The position numbers were made by a program, and so were the translations under genes. A DNA stretch of 7,709 nt from CALMSM01 sp964534095 (lineage in GTDB: Bacteria > Patescibacteriota > Saccharimonadia > Saccharimonadales > CALMSM01): assembly GCA_964534095.1 (NCBI GenBank), contig CAZHPF010000042.1, positions 1 through 7,709 on the forward strand, written 5' to 3'. This document shows, one piece after another, positions 6,199 through 7,709 of the stretch (position 1 is its first letter; every line of letters begins with the position of its first letter). A model generated the notes under the pieces. That model ran no database searches. It saw nothing but the letters and a program-made list of their open reading frames with translations, and was not told the origin of the DNA.

Positions 6199-6465
6199 CT
6201 ACCCCAGCCGAAAATCATGCAACAGCCTATGCAAATCTTGGCTTCGAGGATCTTGTACTAATGGAGAGCCCTCTCGGCCACCAGCTGCAACAATCTGAAA
6301 GCGTCGCAGTTCTTCGGTAGAATCTGCTGCTCTTTCTCCGTTTAGCATACCCGTAATAGCCACAACCTCAATATTGAGTAGCGGCGGCGTCAAGCCATGG
6401 GCTAAGGCACGCGCCTTTACGTCCTCGTCCGTATAACGAGGTCTTTCACCTATCCTGTCAAACAT
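6199..6465 (-). CDS. Small hypothetical protein, minus strand
   Basis: An 88-residue ORF facing thyX tail to tail, its stop only 2 bases from the thyX stop. I do not recognise a family. It begins MFDRIGERPRYTDEDVKARAL, has a more hydrophobic middle (LLNIEVVAITGML, about 29-41) and an acidic/basic second half (ERAADSTEELRRF..., ending RLLHDFRLG). It is probably a soluble, largely helical protein, with no signal peptide or membrane span. Its ATG follows a purine run (AAGAGAGAAAG read on the minus strand) and a near-consensus promoter about 30 bases upstream (6497-6525), which together make it a better gene candidate than the usual antisense shadow. No terminator separates it from thyX, so the two transcripts may overlap. 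Confidence 0.6.
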   Translation of the reverse strand: MFDRIGERPRYTDEDVKARALAHGLTPPLLNIEVVAITGMLNGERAADSTEELRRFQIVAAGGREGSPLVQDPRSQDLHRLLHDFRLG

Positions 6466-6496
6466 ATCTTTCTCTCTTAACTAAATTGCCAAGTAT

Positions 6497-6525
6497 TTAT
6501 AATCTACCGGATACCGACTTGTCAA
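6497..6525 (-). promoter_or_regulatory. Near-consensus sigma-70 promoter for the minus-strand ORF
   Basis: Read on the minus strand: a perfect -35 TTGACA (6525-6520), a 17-base spacer and TTATAA (6502-6497), or 18 bases and TATAAA. A start near 6490 would give a leader of about 25 bases before the ATG at 6465. It is back to back with the proposed promoter of the leader and leuA transcript. Confidence 0.6.
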
Positions 6526-6579
6526 TAGTATTCTTCACTTAACGGTATTGACATGAGTGCTATATACCCCGCTTGTCAA
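6518..6579. repeat. Spaced TGTCAA/TTGACA boxes in the divergent promoter region
   Basis: CTTGTCAA occurs exactly twice (6518-6525 and 6572-6579), and the inverted core TTGACA lies between them (6548-6553). Spacing of the cores is about 28 and 26 bases. The first copy is also the -35 of the minus-strand promoter. The set could be a regulator-binding array between two divergent genes, or leftover promoter-like sequence. Short repeats of this size can also arise by chance. Confidence 0.3.
6539..6566 (+). promoter_or_regulatory. Candidate promoter for the leucine leader and leuA
   Basis: TTAACG (6539-6544), a 16-base spacer and TATATA (6561-6566) preceded by TGC. The TGCTATA core repeats that of the rplA and dcd promoters (TGCTATACT). 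Transcription would begin near 6573, giving a leader of about 190 bases before the leuA-like gene. An alternative pair, TTGTCA (6573-6578) and TAGAGT (6596-6601) at 17 bases, would start too close to the leader ORF to be attractive. Confidence 0.45.
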
Positions 6580-6609
6580 GGCGTGGCGGCTATGGTAGAG
6601 TGGATTGGT

Positions 6610-6699
6610 ATGATTCACTATAGAAGCACGGTTTTGAACCTTCTCCTCGGCCTTAACAGGCTGTGCTTCAACACGTGTGAAGTACTCTCCTCTCGCTAG
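6610..6699 (+). CDS. Leucine-rich leader peptide upstream of leuA
   Basis: A 29-codon ORF ending in TAG at 6697-6699. Residues 9-18 read LNLLLGLNRL, six leucines in ten codons (TTG, CTT, CTC, CTC, CTT, CTG), with a seventh at codon 26. This is what a leader peptide that senses charged leucyl-tRNA looks like, as in enterobacterial leuL and actinobacterial leuA leaders. The peptide itself would have no function. Purine-rich AGAGTGGA (about 6597-6604) may serve as a weak ribosome site. An in-frame ATG at 6592 would add six residues and cannot be excluded. The Leu codons lie between RNA segments 6623-6629 and 6663-6670, which can pair with each other, so a stalled ribosome would disturb that stem. 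The gene immediately downstream is a predicted 2-isopropylmalate synthase, the first enzyme of leucine synthesis. Confidence 0.65.
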   Translation: MIHYRSTVLNLLLGLNRLCFNTCEVLSSR

Positions 6700-6745
6700 A
6701 GCGGATTGGCACAGTCAGACAAGCAGGACTCCACCAAGAAGTCTT
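6623..6745 (+). promoter_or_regulatory. Attenuator-type RNA switch in the leuA leader
   Basis: One central segment can choose among three partners. GAAGCAC (6623-6629) pairs perfectly with GUGCUUC (6663-6669). GUGCUUCA (6663-6670) also pairs with UGAAGUAC (6678-6685; one G-U) around a 7-base loop. GGCUGUGC (6659-6666) pairs with GCACAGUC (6709-6716; one G-U). The last partner contains AGUC (6713-6716), which can alternatively pair with GACU (6727-6730), the left arm of the terminator-like hairpin. A consistent model is: a ribosome stalled on Leu codons favours 6663-6670 with 6678-6685, leaves AGUC free to trap GACU, and blocks termination. A ribosome reaching the stop covers 6678-6685, frees the centre to pair with 6709-6716, and allows the terminator. 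The pairings are seen; the switch is inferred. Confidence 0.55.
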
Positions 6746-6749
6746 TTTT
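6725..6749 (+). terminator. Terminator-like hairpin before leuA (attenuator)
   Basis: AGGACT (6725-6730) pairs with AGTCTT (6740-6745), including one G-T pair, around a 9-base loop. The right arm runs into TCTTTTTTA, with six consecutive T at 6744-6749. It ends 15 bases before the leuA ATG, the position expected of an attenuator rather than of a gene-end terminator. The stem is short with only two or three G-C pairs, so on its own it would be a modest terminator. Confidence 0.5.
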
Positions 6750-6764
6750 AATTTGAGGAAAATA

Positions 6765-7709
6765 ATGAGTACAGGAACAAATGTGTTTGAAATAGCCCAA
6801 GCCGATATGGCAGTTATAGCCGAGGCCGAGCAAATAGTAGCAAATGCCTTTTCGCAAGAAGACACTGGCGCAGTGCCGATTGGGTTCGTGGATGTAACCT
6901 TGCGCGACGGCTTGCAACAAGACGACATAAAAAAGGGTCGTATATTGCCAAACGGAAAGCCAGAGGGGCTATCAACAGAAGAGCGAATACAAATTTTCGA
7001 CGAGTTAATTGAGGCCGGCGTAGAAGAAATTGAGGTAGGCCATTTTGGTAACCCTGAAGACCGCCCATTTGGTTATGCGTTAGTTGGACATGTCAACGCT
7101 AGGATAGCCGCCGGGGATGAACGATATAAGCGCACTAAATTTCAAGTGTTGTTCGGCGCGCAGAAAGAAGCCATCGAAGAAGGTATGGCGGTACTCGAAG
7201 GCATGGACAAGGATCAGGTAATTGTCCATGTTTATAACCGTATTTCTCCTGGGCTGCGAGGCTTGGCCAGTGCCCAGCCAAACACCCCAGAAAAATCTTC
7301 CATTGACCTATGCGAAGCGGTTGATGTGCCATTAGCCGCCGGGTTTCGGCACTTTTCTGTCTCTGGTGAGGGTGCAGTTGATCATACCCAGGGGCCAGAA
7401 GTAGTCATTGGCTATCACAATCGGATTACCCGTTACTTGCTTGAGAATGGTGCCGAATCTGTCAATGTCAACTTAGCTAATACCTTCGGCAGCTCTGCCC
7501 ATGGATTATGGGACGAGGAAGGCATGCGTGAATTCAATGATGGCGTGAAAGCGGTTGCCATTGATTTTCCGGGCAGGATTGTCACAACAAGTGTTCATGC
7601 CCACAACGATTATGGGAGCGCTGCAGACTTCAGTATGTTTGCCTTGCAGGCTGGCTTCGATAAAGTCGAGGGTTCTATGATCGGGATGGGCGAACGGGCG
7701 GGTAACACC
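6765..7709 (+). CDS. leuA: 2-isopropylmalate synthase-like protein (LeuA type 2), 5' part
   Basis: 315 codons are open to the window end, so the C-terminus is missing. It belongs to the HMGL-like (DRE-TIM) family: VTLRDGLQQ (44-52, catalytic Arg47 and metal-binding Asp48), HAHND (278-282, metal-binding histidines) and GMGERAGN (307-314). IEVGHFGNPEDRPF (89-102), QVLFGA (127-132) and IVHVYNRIS (153-161) resemble the LeuA2 forms of actinobacteria and plants (IEVGFPSAS, QVLTQ, IVHFYNSTS). These enzymes condense acetyl-CoA with 2-oxoisovalerate to start leucine synthesis. Homocitrate or citramalate synthase cannot be excluded from motifs alone. An extra segment follows LRDGLQQ (about 53-68). GAGGAA (6755-6760) lies 4 bases before the ATG. 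The leucine-rich leader upstream favours a leucine role. The regulatory C-terminal domain lies beyond the window. Confidence 0.8.
   Translation, partial: MSTGTNVFEIAQADMAVIAEAEQIVANAFSQEDTGAVPIGFVDVTLRDGLQQDDIKKGRILPNGKPEGLSTEERIQIFDELIEAGVEEIEVGHFGNPEDRPFGYALVGHVNARIAAGDERYKRTKFQVLFGAQKEAIEEGMAVLEGMDKDQVIVHVYNRISPGLRGLASAQPNTPEKSSIDLCEAVDVPLAAGFRHFSVSGEGAVDHTQGPEVVIGYHNRITRYLLENGAESVNVNLANTFGSSAHGLWDEEGMREFNDGVKAVAIDFPGRIVTTSVHAHNDYGSAADFSMFALQAGFDKVEGSMIGMGERAGNT

Noticed and set aside
6498..6503. Perfect TATAAT on the plus strand as a -10
   Set aside because: No -35-like sequence or extended -10 TG at the proper distance upstream. The bases are better explained as part of the minus-strand promoter.
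6553..6699. Longer leader ORF from the in-frame ATG at 6553
   Set aside because: This ATG lies upstream of the proposed -10 element, so it would not be in the transcript, and it has no ribosome site.
6573..6764. T-box riboswitch in the leuA leader
   Set aside because: No T-box consensus (AGGGUGG-type sequence in the antiterminator) and no recognisable Stem I with specifier loop. The Leu-rich ORF and simple alternative stems fit peptide attenuation better.
1..7709. tRNA, rRNA, CRISPR array, insertion sequence or phage attachment site
   Set aside because: I found no cloverleaf, array-like spaced repeats, transposase motif or flanking direct repeats; the gene content is housekeeping throughout.

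Overview
The window looks like a chromosomal segment of a small-genome bacterium of the Candidate Phyla Radiation, most likely Candidatus Saccharibacteria (TM7) or a relative. This is inferred from gene neighbourhood and gene style, not proven. Genes are tightly packed with gaps of a few bases. The ribosomal protein genes are divergent, and L1 carries a long N-terminal extension. L1 is followed by a HIT protein and dTMP kinase rather than by rplJ-rplL, and the thymidylate synthase is a very long flavin-dependent fusion. TGA works as a normal stop (end of dcd), so the UGA-recoded CPR lineages are unlikely.

Bases 1-3046, translation block. The window opens in the KOW domain of NusG. A strong extended -10 promoter follows, then rplK (L11) and a 76-residue unknown ORF. 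A second extended -10 promoter and a 5' leader precede rplA (L1). The leader can fold into a copy of the L1-binding helix of 23S rRNA, which is good evidence for autogenous control by L1. HIT and tmk follow rplA with 4-base gaps and probably share its transcript.

Bases 3050-6196, thymidylate block. A third extended -10 promoter drives dcd (dCTP deaminase, GTG start with a perfect AGGAGG). It overlaps by ATGA a 784-codon gene that encodes a dTMP kinase domain joined to two tandem ThyX-like domains. Together they run dCTP to dUTP/dUMP to dTMP to dTDP. The two ThyX halves have lost different parts of the active-site signature.

Bases 6199-7709, accessory and amino acid block. A small unknown gene lies on the minus strand, converging on thyX with a 2-base gap and having its own near-consensus promoter. 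Divergent from it is a leader with a short ORF coding a leucine-rich peptide (six Leu in ten codons), mutually exclusive RNA stems, and a hairpin plus T-tract just before a 2-isopropylmalate synthase-like gene (LeuA type 2, cut by the window end). The simplest reading is a leucine-responsive transcription attenuator. This is the most interesting signal in the window.
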